Shown here: positions 34,510 through 44,842 of the stretch, in pieces
Layout of the letters: each line of letters begins with the position of its first letter
How positions within the stretch are numbered: the stretch's first letter is position 1
Assembly: GCF_014195655.1 (NCBI RefSeq)
Contig: NZ_JACICD010000004.1
Span: forward strand, 248,001 to 312,000
Direction of reading: 5' to 3'
Origin: Ancylobacter tetraedralis
GTDB taxonomy: Bacteria; Pseudomonadota; Alphaproteobacteria; Rhizobiales; Xanthobacteraceae
DNA length: 64,000 nt
Notes under the pieces: model-generated
Databases searched by the model: none
What the model was told of the DNA's origin: nothing
The model's input: the letters and a program-made list of their open reading frames with translations, nothing else
Position numbers and translations under genes: made by a program

Positions 34510-37110
34510 ATGGCCAAAGCTGCACGTCCCGGCGGATTTTCGGAGCGCTCCCAGCGCGCCTTCGAGCCCGCGCAATCCGCGACCCTCGATCCCGTCCTCG
34601 CCGAGAAGCTCGGCGTGGCGCCGACCTCGGGTGCCTCCGCCACCGTCGCCGCGCTCACGGCGCTGATCGAGACCGGCCGCCCGGAGGTCGATGGGCAACT
34701 CTGGGTGCCGCATCGTCCGGCCCGGCCGGAGAAATCCGAAGGCGGCGTCCCGTTCGTGCTGAAGTCGGACTATCAGCCCAATGGCGACCAGCCGCAGGCG
34801 ATCAAGGATCTGGTGGCGGCGGCGCAGGAGGGCGAGCGCGATCAGGTGCTGCTCGGCGTCACCGGCTCGGGCAAGACCTTCACCATGGCCAACGTGATCC
34901 AGGAGTTGCAGCGCCCGGCGCTGGTGCTGGCGCCCAACAAGACGCTGGCGGCGCAGCTCTATGGCGAGTTCAAGAGCTTCTTCCCCGACAATGCGGTGGA
35001 GTATTTCGTCTCCTATTACGATTACTACCAGCCCGAGGCCTACGTTCCGCGCACCGACACCTTCATCGAGAAGGAATCGTCGATCAACGAGCAGATCGAC
35101 CGCATGCGCCACTCGGCCACGCGCTCGCTGCTGGAGCGCGACGACGTCATCATCGTCGCCTCGGTATCCTGCATCTACGGTATCGGCTCGGTCGAGACCT
35201 ATGCCTCGATGACCTTCAAGATCGAGGTGGGCGAGCGGATCGACCAGCGCCAGGTGCTCGCCGATCTGGTAGCGCTGCAATACAAGCGCACGCAGGGCGA
35301 TTTCGGCCGCGGCACGTTCCGCGTGCGGGGCGACGTGATCGAGATCTTCCCGGCGCATTACGAGGATCGCGCGTGGCGCGTGTCGCTGTTCGGCGACGAG
35401 GTCGAGAGCATCCAGGAATTCGATCCGCTCACCGGCCAGAAGTCGCAGGAGCTGAAATTCGTCAAGCTCTACGCCAATTCGCATTATGTGACGCCGCGCC
35501 CGACGCTGATCCAGGCCACGCAGGGCATCAAGGCCGAGCTGAAGATGCGGCTCGACGAGCTCAACGCCATGGGCCGCTATCTCGAGGCGCAGCGGCTGGA
35601 GCAGCGCTGCACCTTCGATCTCGAGATGATGGAGGCGACCGGCTCCTGCGCCGGCATCGAGAACTATTCGCGCTGGCTCACCGGCCGCCAGCCCGGCGAG
35701 CCGCCGCCGACATTGTTCGAATATGTGCCGGACAACGCGCTGATCTTCTGCGACGAGAGCCACGTCACCGTGCCGCAGATCGGCGCGATGTACCGCGGCG
35801 ACTTTCGCCGCAAGGCGACGCTGGCGGAATACGGTTTCCGCCTGCCGAGCTGCATGGACAACCGGCCGCTGCGCTTCGAGGAATGGGAGGCGATGCGCCC
35901 GCAGACGGTGCATGTCTCCGCCACGCCCGGCAAATGGGAGATGGAGCGCACGGGGGGCGTGTTCGTCGAGCAGGTGATCCGCCCGACCGGGCTGGTCGAT
36001 CCCCCGGTCGAGGTGCGTCCGGCCCGCACGCAGGTGGACGACCTGCTGGGCGAGGTGCGCGCCACCACCGCCAAGGGTTATCGCACGCTGGTCACCGTGC
36101 TCACCAAGCGCATGGCCGAGGACCTGACCGAATACCTGCACGAAAACGGCATCCGCGTGCGCTACATGCATTCGGACATCGACACGATCGAGCGCATCGA
36201 AATCCTGCGCGACCTTCGCCTCGGCGCCTTCGACGCGCTGATCGGCATCAACCTGCTGCGCGAGGGGCTCGACATTCCCGAATGCGGTCTGGTGGCGATT
36301 CTCGATGCCGACAAGGAGGGCTTCCTGCGCTCTGAGACCTCGCTGATCCAGACCATCGGCCGCGCGGCGCGCAATGTCGACGGGCGGGTACTGCTCTATG
36401 CCGACAACATCACCGGCTCGATGGAGCGGGCGATGGCGGAGACCGATCGCCGCCGCACCAAGCAGGTGGCGTGGAATGTCGAGCACGGCATCACGCCCGA
36501 AAGCGTGCGCAAGTCGATCGGCGACATTCTCGAAAGCGTCTATGAGCGCGACCATGTGACGGTCGATTCCGGCCTCGCCGAGGGCGCGGCGACCTATGGC
36601 AACAACCTCGCCACGGTCATCGCCGATCTCGAGAAGCGCATGCGCGCCGCCGCCGCCGATCTCGACTTCGAGCAGGCCGCACGGCTGCGCGACGAGATCA
36701 AGCGCCTGCAGGCGACCGAACTGGCGGTGGCCGACGATCCGCTGGCGCGGCAGGGCGATGTGGATGAGCAGACCGGCGGCTATCGCGGACAGCGCAAATA
36801 TGGCCGCTCGGCCAATCTCCCGGAAAAGAAGGGCGGCAAGTCCGGAGCGCGCTCTTCCGGCCCGCGCTCCTCGCCCGGCCATGTCTCGGCCGGCCACGAG
36901 GCGCGGGCGGACGAGGCGCAGGCGGTCTATGATCCCGGCGACACGGCTGCCCGGGGCGCGCGCTCGCGGCTCGTCAAGCCTTCGCTCGACGACATGGGCC
37001 CGGGCACCGACCGTGTCGAGCCGCTACGCGTGGAAGACTGGGTGCGCCCCGAGCGCCCCGACCCGATGACCAAGGGCCACCGCAAGGGCGGGCGGCGCAA
37101 GGGGCGGTGA
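34510..37110 (+). CDS. uvrB: Excinuclease ABC subunit UvrB
   Basis: The 866-residue helicase-like subunit loads onto damaged DNA and recruits UvrC. Walker [11 protein letters not shown] is at about residue 116; the beta-hairpin [20 protein letters not shown] follows; the DECH-like motif reads CDESH; and helicase motifs include [14 protein letters not shown] and [12 protein letters not shown] motif ([24 protein letters not shown], in parts) is near residue 705. An N-terminal extension of about 80 residues and a basic, Ser/Gly-rich C-terminal tail of about 130 residues make it longer than E. coli UvrB (about 670). ATG at 34510. Confidence 0.97.
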   Translation: MAKAARPGGFSERSQRAFEPAQSATLDPVLAEKLGVAPTSGASATVAALTALIETGRPEVDGQLWVPHRPARPEKSEGGVPFVLKSDYQPNGDQPQAIKDLVAAAQEGERDQVLLGVTGSGKTFTMANVIQELQRPALVLAPNKTLAAQLYGEFKSFFPDNAVEYFVSYYDYYQPEAYVPRTDTFIEKESSINEQIDRMRHSATRSLLERDDVIIVASVSCIYGIGSVETYASMTFKIEVGERIDQRQVLADLVALQYKRTQGDFGRGTFRVRGDVIEIFPAHYEDRAWRVSLFGDEVESIQEFDPLTGQKSQELKFVKLYANSHYVTPRPTLIQATQGIKAELKMRLDELNAMGRYLEAQRLEQRCTFDLEMMEATGSCAGIENYSRWLTGRQPGEPPPTLFEYVPDNALIFCDESHVTVPQIGAMYRGDFRRKATLAEYGFRLPSCMDNRPLRFEEWEAMRPQTVHVSATPGKWEMERTGGVFVEQVIRPTGLVDPPVEVRPARTQVDDLLGEVRATTAKGYRTLVTVLTKRMAEDLTEYLHENGIRVRYMHSDIDTIERIEILRDLRLGAFDALIGINLLREGLDIPECGLVAILDADKEGFLRSETSLIQTIGRAARNVDGRVLLYADNITGSMERAMAETDRRRTKQVAWNVEHGITPESVRKSIGDILESVYERDHVTVDSGLAEGAATYGNNLATVIADLEKRMRAAAADLDFEQAARLRDEIKRLQATELAVADDPLARQGDVDEQTGGYRGQRKYGRSANLPEKKGGKSGARSSGPRSSPGHVSAGHEARADEAQAVYDPGDTAARGARSRLVKPSLDDMGPGTDRVEPLRVEDWVRPERPDPMTKGHRKGGRRKGR

Positions 37111-37163
37111 GTGGGTGATGGGGACGGCGCGGCGAGGCTGCTGCCGCACCCGTCCTCGTGCCC

Positions 37164-37601
37164 TCACGCGGGCGCCTTCTCGGCGGTGCGGAAGCGCTTC
37201 TTCAGCCAGAGGCACGAATGGCCGGGCGGGAAATCGTCGATCCGGCCGAATTCCTCATAGCCCTGACGGACATAGAAATCCGGGGACTGGAAGCTGAACG
37301 TGTCGACATGGGCGCCGATGCAGGCGCGGCGCTGCGCTTCCTTTTCCGCCGCGGCGAGCAGGCCGGCGCCGATGCCGGCGCCGCGCGAGGCGGGGGAGAC
37401 CCACAGCCAGTCGATGAACAGCCAGCTGTAATAGATCCGTCCCTTCAGCCCCCCCTGCACCGCGCCGCCGCTGCCGCGCGCCATGACCCAGAGGTCGCGC
37501 GCGTGCGGAGGGCCGGCCTTGGTGTCGTTGAAGGCGTCGAGGCCCCGGTCGATCATCGCCCGGACCTCGGCGCCCGGATTCTCCTCGATGGTGAACTGCA
37601 T
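37164..37601 (-). CDS. GNAT-family N-acetyltransferase
   Basis: The 145-residue protein shows the GNAT acetyl-CoA motif: IDWLWVSPASRGAGIGAGLLAAAEKEAQRRAC, read in parts, where R-G-A-G-I-G is the Q/RxxGxG/A loop. A conserved F-Y-x-R-x-G-Y-E segment (FYVRQGYEEFGRI) ends the fold. The ATG at 37601 has GGAG at correct spacing; an ATG five codons earlier is less likely. The substrate is unknown. It converges with uvrB. Confidence 0.88.
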   Translation of the reverse strand: MQFTIEENPGAEVRAMIDRGLDAFNDTKAGPPHARDLWVMARGSGGAVQGGLKGRIYYSWLFIDWLWVSPASRGAGIGAGLLAAAEKEAQRRACIGAHVDTFSFQSPDFYVRQGYEEFGRIDDFPPGHSCLWLKKRFRTAEKAPA

Positions 37602-37649
37602 GGGCGTCTCCGTCATCTGCCGGCCGCGCGAGCGGGCCGAACTCCTTCT

Positions 37650-37767
37650 AGAGCCCTTTCCGATCAGGTGGAATCACCTGATCCCTAAGAAAGTGCTCTC
37701 GATTCAATATGCTGGAGCGTTTTTCGGATCGCGGAAGCCGATCAACTTTCGCGGAGACCGCTCCAGC
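37650..37767. repeat. Rhizobiales-type intergenic palindromic element
   Basis: Two adjacent palindromes fill much of the gap between the acetyltransferase and DUF805 genes. The first, AGAGC (37650) to GCTCT (37699), contains GATCAGGTG-GAAT-CACCTGATC (37662-37683). The second runs from GCTGGAGCG (37711-37719) to CGCTCCAGC (37759-37767). The motif GCTGGAGCGTTTTTCG recurs at 59797-59812. The AGAGC/GATCAGGTGGAATCACCTGATC form resembles repeats I have seen between genes in many Rhizobiales. Confidence 0.7.
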
Positions 37768-37912
37768 CCGCCCGTGCGGGAATTCCCAATCCGGCGCGTT
37801 TCGTCGCCTCTTCGAAGAGCCTATGCTGGCGGGCGGGCGCCGAACATGGGGAACAGGCGCGCGACATGAGCCCGTCCTGTGCGGGCGGGTATATCGGGTG
37901 TGGGGGAACATC

Positions 37913-38329
37913 ATGAATTTCGGACAGGCCGTATCCAGCGTGCTGAGCAAATACGCCACCTTTTCCGGCCGCGCGCCGCGGTCGGAATACTGGTGGTGGG
38001 TGGTGTTCTCGGTTTTGCTCAACTGGGTGACGACGTTTCTCGACACTGCGCTGTTCGGCACTTTCGCGCTCGTTCATTTCGGCGACATGAGCTATGTCGG
38101 CGCGGCCGATGTGTTCACGCCGCTTTCCACCATTGCCGGGCTGGCGCTGATCATTCCCTCTCTCGCCGTCGGAGCCCGCCGGTTTCATGATCTGGGTCGC
38201 ACCGGCTGGTGGCTGCTGATCGGGCTGACCGGTATCGGCGCGCTGGTGATCTTCTTCTGGTTCATGGTGAAGGGCGATGCGGGCCCGAACCGCCATGGAC
38301 CGGACCCGCTGGACCGGCGCCCGGTGTGA
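37913..38329 (+). CDS. DUF805 membrane protein
   Basis: The 138-residue inner-membrane protein has the DUF805 pattern: FSGRAPRSEYWWWVVFSVL at the start, several membrane segments, and the conserved ARRFHDLGRTGWW loop followed by IFFWFMVKGDAGPNRHGPDP. The function is unknown; family members are short four-helix membrane proteins. The ATG at 37913 follows GGGGGAACATC. It is monocistronic and converges with the choloylglycine-hydrolase-family gene. Confidence 0.92.
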   Translation: MNFGQAVSSVLSKYATFSGRAPRSEYWWWVVFSVLLNWVTTFLDTALFGTFALVHFGDMSYVGAADVFTPLSTIAGLALIIPSLAVGARRFHDLGRTGWWLLIGLTGIGALVIFFWFMVKGDAGPNRHGPDPLDRRPV

Positions 38330-38343
38330 GCCGGGCGCGTTCT

Positions 38344-39453
38344 TCACTTTGACAGGCCGATATAGGACGGCTGCTGGTTGAAGGGGATGAGGCGCACGGC
38401 CTTCGCGTCGAGATCGAGCTGTTTGAAGTCGATCAGGCGAGGGGTCGGGTTCTCGTAATCCCAGATCGCGTAGATGCCGTTCTTCAGGTCCGCGACGGCG
38501 GTCCATTCGGTTGTCTCGAAGCCGGATACGCCGCCGCCGGCGGCCGAATCGGCGCTGGTGACGATGGCCCCGGGCGGGATGTCGAAATTGTTGAGGATGT
38601 GACGCGCGGCCTTCATCGCGTCGGAACCCGTCGGCAATGGCGGCAGGTTCTGCACGAAGGTGAAGGCGCGCACGAAGCGCGAGGGCGAGAGGAAGTCACC
38701 GGGCAGGCCGTGCAGTCCGGCACCGGAACTCGGCGCGGCGATGGTGAGATCGCCCACCTTGCGTGGCGGCGGCTCGTTCGCCGACAGGTTGCCATAGAGG
38801 CCGGCATGCGCGATCTGCCACGGGAAGGCCGGGGCGTTGGTCATGATGCCGGTCGGGTTGTCATAGATGTTCAGAGTGCCGTCGACATATTCGACCACGA
38901 TGCTCTTGCCGCCGAGATCGTGCAGGGTGACGTGCAGCGGCACCGCGCTCTTGAACACCGCCTGCGGGGCGTTCGACACCTTGATGGTCGGCAGCGCCGC
39001 CTTCACCTCGTCCACCGTGGCGAAATTGGTGAGCATCCAGGTGAGCAGCTCGAAGGAGGCGATCGAGTTCTTCGCCTCGCCGGGGCCGACATCCTGGAAG
39101 CGCGCGAGTCCGGGGAAGAACAGCATGCCGCCGGCCAGCCCCTTCTCGTTCAGCCCGTCGACGAGAATCGGCAGGCCCAGTCCGTTGGCGCCCATGGCGG
39201 CATATTTGCCCTTCCACTCCAGCCCGGTGCCGGCCGAGCCGTCGGGCCCGGTGCCCTTGATCGTGAGGTTGCGCGGGAAAACGGCTAGCTGGGACTGCAG
39301 GGGCAGGGCGAATTCCAGCGTGCGGCCATAGACCATGGCGCCGTCTTGCGCCTTCAGCAGGAAAGACGTGCAGGCATTGGCGGCCATGGGCGCGCCGGCC
39401 ATCGCCAGGGCCGCGGCCACAGTGAGAGACTTGCGGGCGATTGTTCTCAGCAT
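38344..39453 (-). CDS. Linear amide C-N hydrolase, choloylglycine hydrolase/penicillin V acylase family
   Basis: The 369-residue Ntn-hydrolase has a signal peptide that cleaves before Cys28 (PMAANA-CTSFLLKAQDG), exposing the catalytic N-terminal cysteine. GRTLEF follows, with the conserved arginine, and a conserved Asn/Arg region comes later. Gram-negative members include periplasmic penicillin V acylases and acyl-homoserine-lactone acylases, so a role in amide or quorum-signal cleavage is possible but unproven. Its ribosome-binding site is inside a hairpin (39461-39489). Confidence 0.88.
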   Translation of the reverse strand: MLRTIARKSLTVAAALAMAGAPMAANACTSFLLKAQDGAMVYGRTLEFALPLQSQLAVFPRNLTIKGTGPDGSAGTGLEWKGKYAAMGANGLGLPILVDGLNEKGLAGGMLFFPGLARFQDVGPGEAKNSIASFELLTWMLTNFATVDEVKAALPTIKVSNAPQAVFKSAVPLHVTLHDLGGKSIVVEYVDGTLNIYDNPTGIMTNAPAFPWQIAHAGLYGNLSANEPPPRKVGDLTIAAPSSGAGLHGLPGDFLSPSRFVRAFTFVQNLPPLPTGSDAMKAARHILNNFDIPPGAIVTSADSAAGGGVSGFETTEWTAVADLKNGIYAIWDYENPTPRLIDFKQLDLDAKAVRLIPFNQQPSYIGLSK

Positions 39454-39489
39454 AAAAAATCCTCCCGCGCCGGGCTGCGGCGCGGGAGG
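39454..39489 (-). terminator. Terminator-like hairpin overlapping the ribosome-binding site of the acylase gene
   Basis: A perfect 12-bp stem (39461-39472 with 39478-39489, loop of 5) is followed on the minus strand by six U residues and then immediately by the ATG at 39453. The 3' arm contains GGGAGG, the only Shine-Dalgarno sequence of that gene. The structure could terminate the upstream Tim44-like transcript, block initiation, or both. Confidence 0.8.
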
Positions 39490-39559
39490 ATCATGGAACC
39501 AGAATTCCTACCGTTCGATGATTTCCGTCAGCGGCCGGCCGGGTTCATACGCGGGTCCG

Positions 39560-40591
39560 TCACACGCGGCCCTGCTGGATGGCGCTGAGTTTCCACGCGC
39601 CGCCCGGCTCGCGGGCAAAGGTCCAGAACTCGATCACCTGGGTCGCCCGGTCGGGGTCGCCCTGCACGAGGCGGCCGGTGGCACGCTCGATGGTCGCGTC
39701 CTTCAACTCGTAGCGCATGGCCACCGTGGCATAGTCGCGGGTGTCCTCGGACCAGGCTTCCGACAGGTCGCCCTGCAGCAGCTTCACGTCGGTGAGGGTG
39801 TTCTGCAGGCCGTCGCGGGCGAGATCGTCGAGATCCTCGCTGAGATAGGCGAGCATTTCCGGCGTCGTCACCTGCGCCAGGGCCGCACGGTCGTCGCGGC
39901 CATAGGCGCCCTGTACCTCGCCGAGGCGCTGCTCGAAGGCATCGAAATCCGATGCCTGCAGCGTGAGCGGGCGCCCGCGCGGAGCGCCGCCAAAGCCGGC
40001 ACGGCCACCGGCGGCCACTCCCGACGGGGCGGAACCGCCGCCGAGCGGGGCGGAAGGGCCGGCCGCTTGGTCCAGAGCGCTGCGCGGGCTCGGCTGCGGA
40101 CCGCCGCCGCCGCCGGCATAGGAGGGCTGGTTACGGTTGCGCAGCCAACCCATGACGAGCCGCACGACGATGAAGATCAGGCCGACCTGAACGAGGAGGC
40201 CAAGGATGCCGGAGAGGCTGCCGAGGCCGGAAAAGAAGCCGGAGCCCATCAGCAGGCCGAACAGGCCGGCGCCGAGCAGGCCGCCCATCAGCCCGCCCAT
40301 GAAGCCGCCGCGGTTGAAGAACCCGCCCGGCCGCGCACCGGCGGTCGCCGCCGTCGCGGCCGTCCCGGGCTGGGTCTGAGGCGCGGCAGAGCGCTGCATC
40401 GGCTGGGCGGAGGGGGCGGTCGGGGTCGGGGCGGGGGTCGACCAGGTCCGCGAGCCGCGGCTGCCCATGTTCATGCTGCGTCCGGCGCGAGCCTCGGCAA
40501 AGTCCATGGCCACGACACAGCTGGCCGCGACGAAAAGGGCCGCGAGGGCGACGCGCAGCGCGGCGGATCGGGAACGCGAGGGTTTGGACAA
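39560..40591 (-). CDS. Tim44-like domain protein
   Basis: The 343-residue protein has a signal or anchor segment (AALRVALAALFVAASCVVA), a Pro/Thr-rich linker, a glycine-rich double hydrophobic segment (FMGGLMGGLLGAGLFGLLMG and LLVQVGLIFIVVRLVMGWL), and a C-terminal Tim44/MRPL45 domain (FEQRLGEVQGAYGRDD ... VMEF-type end EFWTFAREPGGAWKLSAIQQ). Alphaproteobacterial members are envelope proteins of unclear role. The start is TTG at 40591; the only in-frame ATG nearby would remove the N-terminal hydrophobic segment. Confidence 0.88.
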   Translation of the reverse strand: MSKPSRSRSAALRVALAALFVAASCVVAMDFAEARAGRSMNMGSRGSRTWSTPAPTPTAPSAQPMQRSAAPQTQPGTAATAATAGARPGGFFNRGGFMGGLMGGLLGAGLFGLLMGSGFFSGLGSLSGILGLLVQVGLIFIVVRLVMGWLRNRNQPSYAGGGGGPQPSPRSALDQAAGPSAPLGGGSAPSGVAAGGRAGFGGAPRGRPLTLQASDFDAFEQRLGEVQGAYGRDDRAALAQVTTPEMLAYLSEDLDDLARDGLQNTLTDVKLLQGDLSEAWSEDTRDYATVAMRYELKDATIERATGRLVQGDPDRATQVIEFWTFAREPGGAWKLSAIQQGRV

Positions 40592-40786
40592 GGATACTCT
40601 CTCGAACTGGTGGATCCGGCATATGCCGTTACGTCACCATATGGGGTTGCCGAGAGCGTTTGTCACCCACCCACCGCTATTCTTCCGGCGCGGCAGGCCT
40701 CCGGGCCTTGAGGCCACAGGCCGCGCGCCGGCACACATTCCCGTGAGGCGTCGCGCATCCGGCGCGGCGCCCGGGCATCGGGCGGT

Positions 40787-40954
40787 TCAGAATCCGAGTG
40801 CGGATTCGAGTGCGGCGATGGAGCCGACGGGAGCCGATACAGCCGCCGCCTTCTTCTCGGTCGCGGCGGTGGCCGGGACGGAGGCGAAAAGGGGCTTGGA
40901 CTGGCGGATATTGGCGGGGGTCTGAACCTCGGCCGGGTTCACGACGGGGGGCAT
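40787..40954 (-). CDS. Small hypothetical protein (55 aa)
   Basis: A 55-codon frame, MPPVVNPAEVQTPANIRQSK to AALESALGF, is preceded by AGGAAGGA seven bases before its ATG, a better ribosome-binding site than many large genes here. The composition is Ala/Pro/Val-rich without a membrane segment. I know no family. It lies alone between the Tim44-like gene and ppc. The call rests on the ribosome-binding site only. Confidence 0.45.
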   Translation of the reverse strand: MPPVVNPAEVQTPANIRQSKPLFASVPATAATEKKAAAVSAPVGSIAALESALGF

Positions 40955-41317
40955 TGGTACGTCCTTCCTGATTACGCACACGCGTCTGGCGATTCGCCGG
41001 CTCAGCGACTTAAGCCTTGCCGGTTTGACCTCGATGGAAGCCGCCAACCCGGCGACCCCATCTTCGGACAGCTTCGGTTATGAACGATGAACGCTGAACC
41101 TTGTCTGACCCTGGCGTTCATACTGGCGGCGATTTGGTTCACAATCGGGGCGGTTCCGGGGCAAACCGAAAGAAGGTGAAACCTGTTGCGCATCTGCCGC
41201 AGGGGCATCGGGCTACCTCGCGCGCGCGTGGCCCGGGATATCCGGCATCCGCCGCTTCCCTGTCACGGCCGGCATGCTAATTGCTAAGTTCCGCCTACGC
41301 CTAAAGGAGTAATCGCC
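40955..41317. other. 363-bp intergenic region upstream of ppc
   Basis: The region carries the promoters of ppc (plus) and possibly of the 55-aa gene (minus). I see AAAGGAG ahead of ppc and a modestly AT-richer stretch near 41080-41180, but no clear boxes, riboswitch or repeat. A 68-codon frame on the minus strand lacks support. Confidence 0.4.
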
Positions 41318-44110
41318 ATGTCCGTTGCCCTCACCATCGCCTTGCCCGATGCCGAGACCGAAGCCGATGGCGATCTCGACCACTCGCTGCGCGAAGACAT
41401 CCGCATGCTCGGCCGTGTGCTGGGCGACACGCTGCGCGACCAGGAAGGCGAGCCTGCCTATGAGCTTGTGGAACGCATCCGCCGCGTCTCGACCCGCTTC
41501 CACCGCGAGGAGGACGAGGGCGCGCGCCAGGAGCTGGAAGTGATCCTGAGCGATCTGGGCGCGGACCAGACCATCTCCATCGTGCGCGCCTTCAGCTATT
41601 TCTCGCACCTCGCCAACATTGCCGAGGACCAGAACGTCATCCGTCGCATGCGCGCCGCGGCCGCCAGCGGGCGTGGCGCGGCGCCCGGCTCGCTGGCCAA
41701 TGCGCTGCAGCGTGCCCGCGAAGCAGGCATTTCCACGGCGGAATTGCGCAAGTTCTTCAAGACCGCGCATGCCAGCCCGGTTCTGACCGCGCATCCGACC
41801 GAGGTGCGCCGCCGCTCGACCCTGACGCATGAAATGTGCATCGCCGAGCTTCTGGCCGACCGCGCCCGGCTGGACCCGACGCCGGACGAGCAGGAACAGG
41901 CCGACGAGGAACTGCGTCGCCGCGTGCTCACCCTGTGGCAGACCAACCTGCTGCGCCGCACCAAGCTCACCGTGCTGGACGAGGTGGCGAACGGTCTTGC
42001 CTATTACGACTACACGTTCCTGCGGCAGTTGCCGAAGCTCTATGCGGCGCTGGAGGACCGGCTGGACAGCCTGGATGAGGAGGGCACCGCGGCGCCGGAA
42101 CTCGCCTCCTTCCTGCGCATCGGCAGCTGGATCGGCGGCGACCGCGACGGCAATCCCTTCGTCACCGCCGAGGTGACACGCGAGACCATGCGGCTGCAAA
42201 GCGCGCAGGCCATGCGCTTCTATCTCGCGGAGATCGATGCGCTGGGGGCGGAACTCTCCATCAGCACCGTGCGCGTCAGGGTGGCCGAGGCGCTGATCGC
42301 GCTGGTCGACGCCTCGCCCGACCTCTCGCCGCACCGGCGCAACGAGCCGTACCGGCTGGCCGCCACCGCCATCGCCGCGCGGCTGCGGGCCACCGCCTTC
42401 CGGCTGGAAGTGGCCGATCTTGTCGGCCTCACCGTGAAGCCCAGCGCGGCGCCCTATGCGTCGGCCGCCGAGTTCAAGGACGATCTCGATGTCATCGATG
42501 CCTCGCTGAAGGCGCACAAGTCGGGCGCCATCGCCCGCGGCAAACTGCGCGACCTGCGCCGCGCGGTGGATTCCTTCGGCTTCCACCTCGCCATTCTCGA
42601 TTCGCGGCAGAACTCGGATGTGCATGAGCGCTGCATCGCCGAGCTGTTCGAGGTTGCCGCACCGGGCACCAACTACAAGGCGCAGCCCGAGGGCACCCGC
42701 GTCGCGCTGCTGCTGCGGGAACTCGCCACCGCGCGTCCGCTGACCTCGCCCTTCGCCGCCTATTGCGAGGAGACGGTGGGGGAACTCGCGATGCTGCGCA
42801 CCTGCGCGCGCATCCACCAGATCTACGGCCCCGAGGCCATCCAGACCTGCATCATCTCCAAGGCCGAGGGCGTCTCGGACATGCTGGAACTGGCGCTGCT
42901 GCTCAAGGAGGTGGGACTGGTCGATCCGGCGGGCACGTCGGCGGTCAATATCGTGCCGCTGTTCGAGACCATCGAGGATCTGCGCAACGCCGCCCGGGTG
43001 ATGGAGCAGATGTTCCGCCTGCCGGAATATCGCAAGCTGGTGGACAGCCGCGGCGGACTGCAGGAAGTGATGCTCGGCTATTCCGACAGCAACAAGGATG
43101 GCGGCTTCGTCACCTCGGGCTGGGAACTCTACAAGGCCGAAATCGAGCTGATCGAGGTGTTCAAGCGCCATGGCGTGCGGCTGCGGCTGTTCCACGGGCG
43201 CGGCGGCTCGGTCGGACGCGGCGGCGGGCCGAGCTACGACGCCATCCTCGCCCAGCCGGGCGGGGCGGTGCAGGGGGCGATCCGCATCACCGAGCAGGGC
43301 GAGATCATCTCGTCCAAATATTCCAACCCGGCGGTTGGGCGCGGCAATCTCGAAATCCTCGCGGCGGCGACGCTGGAGGCGACCCTGCTCTCGGGCGATG
43401 CCAAGGCGCCGCGCGAGGAATATCTCACCGTGATGGAGGAACTCTCCGACGCCGCGTTCACGGCCTATCGCGCGCTGGTCTACGAGACCCCGCGTTTCGA
43501 GGACTATTTCTGGGAATCCACCGTCATCAACGAGATCGCGACGCTGAACATCGGCTCACGCCCGGCCTCGCGCAAGAAGACGCGGCGGATCGAGGATCTG
43601 CGTGCTATCCCGTGGGTGTTCTCCTGGGCGCAATGCCGGCTGATGCTGCCGGGCTGGTATGGCTTCGGCACGGCGGTGAAGAGCTGGCTCCAGCACCATC
43701 CGGACGGCCTGCCGCTGTTGCAGGAAATGTATCGCGAGTGGCCGTTCTTCCGCACCCAGCTGTCCAACATGGACATGGTGCTCTCCAAGAGCTCGATCGC
43801 CATCGCCTCGCGCTATGCGCAGCTGGTGGAGGACGTGGAACTGCGCGAGAGCATTTTCGGGCGCATCCGCGCGGAGCATCAGGGCGCCATCGACTCGCTG
43901 CTGGCGATTTCCGAGCAGCCCCGGCTGCTCGGCTCCAACCCGCTGCTCGACCGCTCGATCCGCGCCCGCTTCCCCTATATCGACCCGCTGAACCATGTGC
44001 AGGTCGGCCTCTTGCGCAAGTACCGCTCCAACGACACCGACGAGAAAGTGCTGCAGGGCATCCAGCTGACGATCAACGGGATCTCGGCGGGGCTGCGGAA
44101 TTCGGGGTGA
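41318..44110 (+). CDS. ppc: Phosphoenolpyruvate carboxylase
   Basis: The 930-residue enzyme carboxylates PEP to oxaloacetate, replenishing the TCA cycle. The catalytic histidine motif [14 protein letters not shown], the glycine-rich [10 protein letters not shown], and the [14 protein letters not shown] substrate loop are all present. The C-terminus ends [14 protein letters not shown]; in this family the last residue is normally glycine, as here. An AAAGGAG ribosome-binding site precedes the ATG. It is monocistronic. Confidence 0.98.
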   Translation: MSVALTIALPDAETEADGDLDHSLREDIRMLGRVLGDTLRDQEGEPAYELVERIRRVSTRFHREEDEGARQELEVILSDLGADQTISIVRAFSYFSHLANIAEDQNVIRRMRAAAASGRGAAPGSLANALQRAREAGISTAELRKFFKTAHASPVLTAHPTEVRRRSTLTHEMCIAELLADRARLDPTPDEQEQADEELRRRVLTLWQTNLLRRTKLTVLDEVANGLAYYDYTFLRQLPKLYAALEDRLDSLDEEGTAAPELASFLRIGSWIGGDRDGNPFVTAEVTRETMRLQSAQAMRFYLAEIDALGAELSISTVRVRVAEALIALVDASPDLSPHRRNEPYRLAATAIAARLRATAFRLEVADLVGLTVKPSAAPYASAAEFKDDLDVIDASLKAHKSGAIARGKLRDLRRAVDSFGFHLAILDSRQNSDVHERCIAELFEVAAPGTNYKAQPEGTRVALLLRELATARPLTSPFAAYCEETVGELAMLRTCARIHQIYGPEAIQTCIISKAEGVSDMLELALLLKEVGLVDPAGTSAVNIVPLFETIEDLRNAARVMEQMFRLPEYRKLVDSRGGLQEVMLGYSDSNKDGGFVTSGWELYKAEIELIEVFKRHGVRLRLFHGRGGSVGRGGGPSYDAILAQPGGAVQGAIRITEQGEIISSKYSNPAVGRGNLEILAAATLEATLLSGDAKAPREEYLTVMEELSDAAFTAYRALVYETPRFEDYFWESTVINEIATLNIGSRPASRKKTRRIEDLRAIPWVFSWAQCRLMLPGWYGFGTAVKSWLQHHPDGLPLLQEMYREWPFFRTQLSNMDMVLSKSSIAIASRYAQLVEDVELRESIFGRIRAEHQGAIDSLLAISEQPRLLGSNPLLDRSIRARFPYIDPLNHVQVGLLRKYRSNDTDEKVLQGIQLTINGISAGLRNSG

Positions 44111-44134
44111 GGGGCGGGGCCTGATGACGCCTAT

Positions 44135-44169
44135 GGCTTGACGGTGACATGATGGCTCCCCGTCAAGCC
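44135..44169 (+). terminator. Inverted repeat after ppc
   Basis: GGCTTGACGG (44135-44144) and CCGTCAAGCC (44160-44169) form a 10-bp stem with a 15-nt loop, 25 bp past the ppc stop. There is no U-tract, so it may be a factor-dependent terminator or an operator for the next gene, whose ATG is 18 bp downstream. Confidence 0.45.
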
Positions 44170-44186
44170 AGATCCGGTGCCGACCG

Positions 44187-44822
44187 ATGTATATCCCGCC
44201 CGCTTTCCGTGAAGACGATCCGGCTATCCTGCGGTCGATCCTGCGCGATGCGCGCCTGTCGACGCTGGTCACCGCCACCGCCGAGGGGCTTGTCGCGACA
44301 CCGCTGCCGCTGTTCCTCGATGAGGCCGAGGGGCCGCACGGCACGCTCTACGGCCATGTGGCGAAGGCCAATCCGCAATGGAAAGCGCCGCCACTCGGGG
44401 AGGCGCTCGTGATTGTTTCCGGGCCCGATGCCTATGTGACGCCGTCCTGGTATGTGTCCAAGCCGGAACACGGCAAGGTCGTGCCGACCTGGAACTACGT
44501 CGCCGTGCATGTCTATGGTCCGGTCGAGTTCTTCGACGATCCGGCGCGGCTGCTCGACGCGGTCACGCGCCTGACCGAACTCCATGAACGGCCGCGGGAT
44601 GAGCCCTGGGCGGTTTCGGATGCGCCGGAAGCCTTCATCCAGTCCCAGCTGAAGGGGATTGTCGGCCTCCGCCTGGCGATCTCCCGCATCGAGGGGAAAC
44701 GGAAGATGAGCCAGAATCGCCCGGAGGCGGATCGCGCGGGCGTGGCGGCGGGGCTTCTGGGTAGCGAGCGCGCGAGTGACCGGGAGGTCGCCATGTTGAT
44801 TCCGATCGAGCGGGGCGGCTGA
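44187..44822 (+). CDS. FMN-binding PaiB-family protein
   Basis: The 211-residue protein matches the PaiB split-barrel family (FMN-binding negative transcriptional regulator): MYIPPAFREDD at the start, LVTATAEGLVATPLPLFLDE, LYGHVAKANPQW, and the conserved PSWYVSKPEHGKVVPTWNY. In Bacillus PaiB regulates protease and sporulation genes; many homologues are of unknown function. The C-terminal part RISRIEGKRKMSQNR-type is present. It follows ppc by 76 bp but probably has its own promoter. Confidence 0.92.
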   Translation: MYIPPAFREDDPAILRSILRDARLSTLVTATAEGLVATPLPLFLDEAEGPHGTLYGHVAKANPQWKAPPLGEALVIVSGPDAYVTPSWYVSKPEHGKVVPTWNYVAVHVYGPVEFFDDPARLLDAVTRLTELHERPRDEPWAVSDAPEAFIQSQLKGIVGLRLAISRIEGKRKMSQNRPEADRAGVAAGLLGSERASDREVAMLIPIERGG

Positions 44823-44842
44823 ACTCCCGACGGGTCAACGGT

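Noticed and set aside
34393-36897. An 834-codon minus-strand frame opposite uvrB
   Set aside because: Antisense shadow with no family features or ribosome-binding site.
37650-37699. Possible tRNA-like structure
   Set aside because: It is a simple palindrome with no cloverleaf or anticodon arm, and resembles a dispersed intergenic repeat.
41213-43195. A 660-codon minus-strand frame opposite ppc
   Set aside because: Antisense shadow; ppc carries all catalytic motifs on the other strand.
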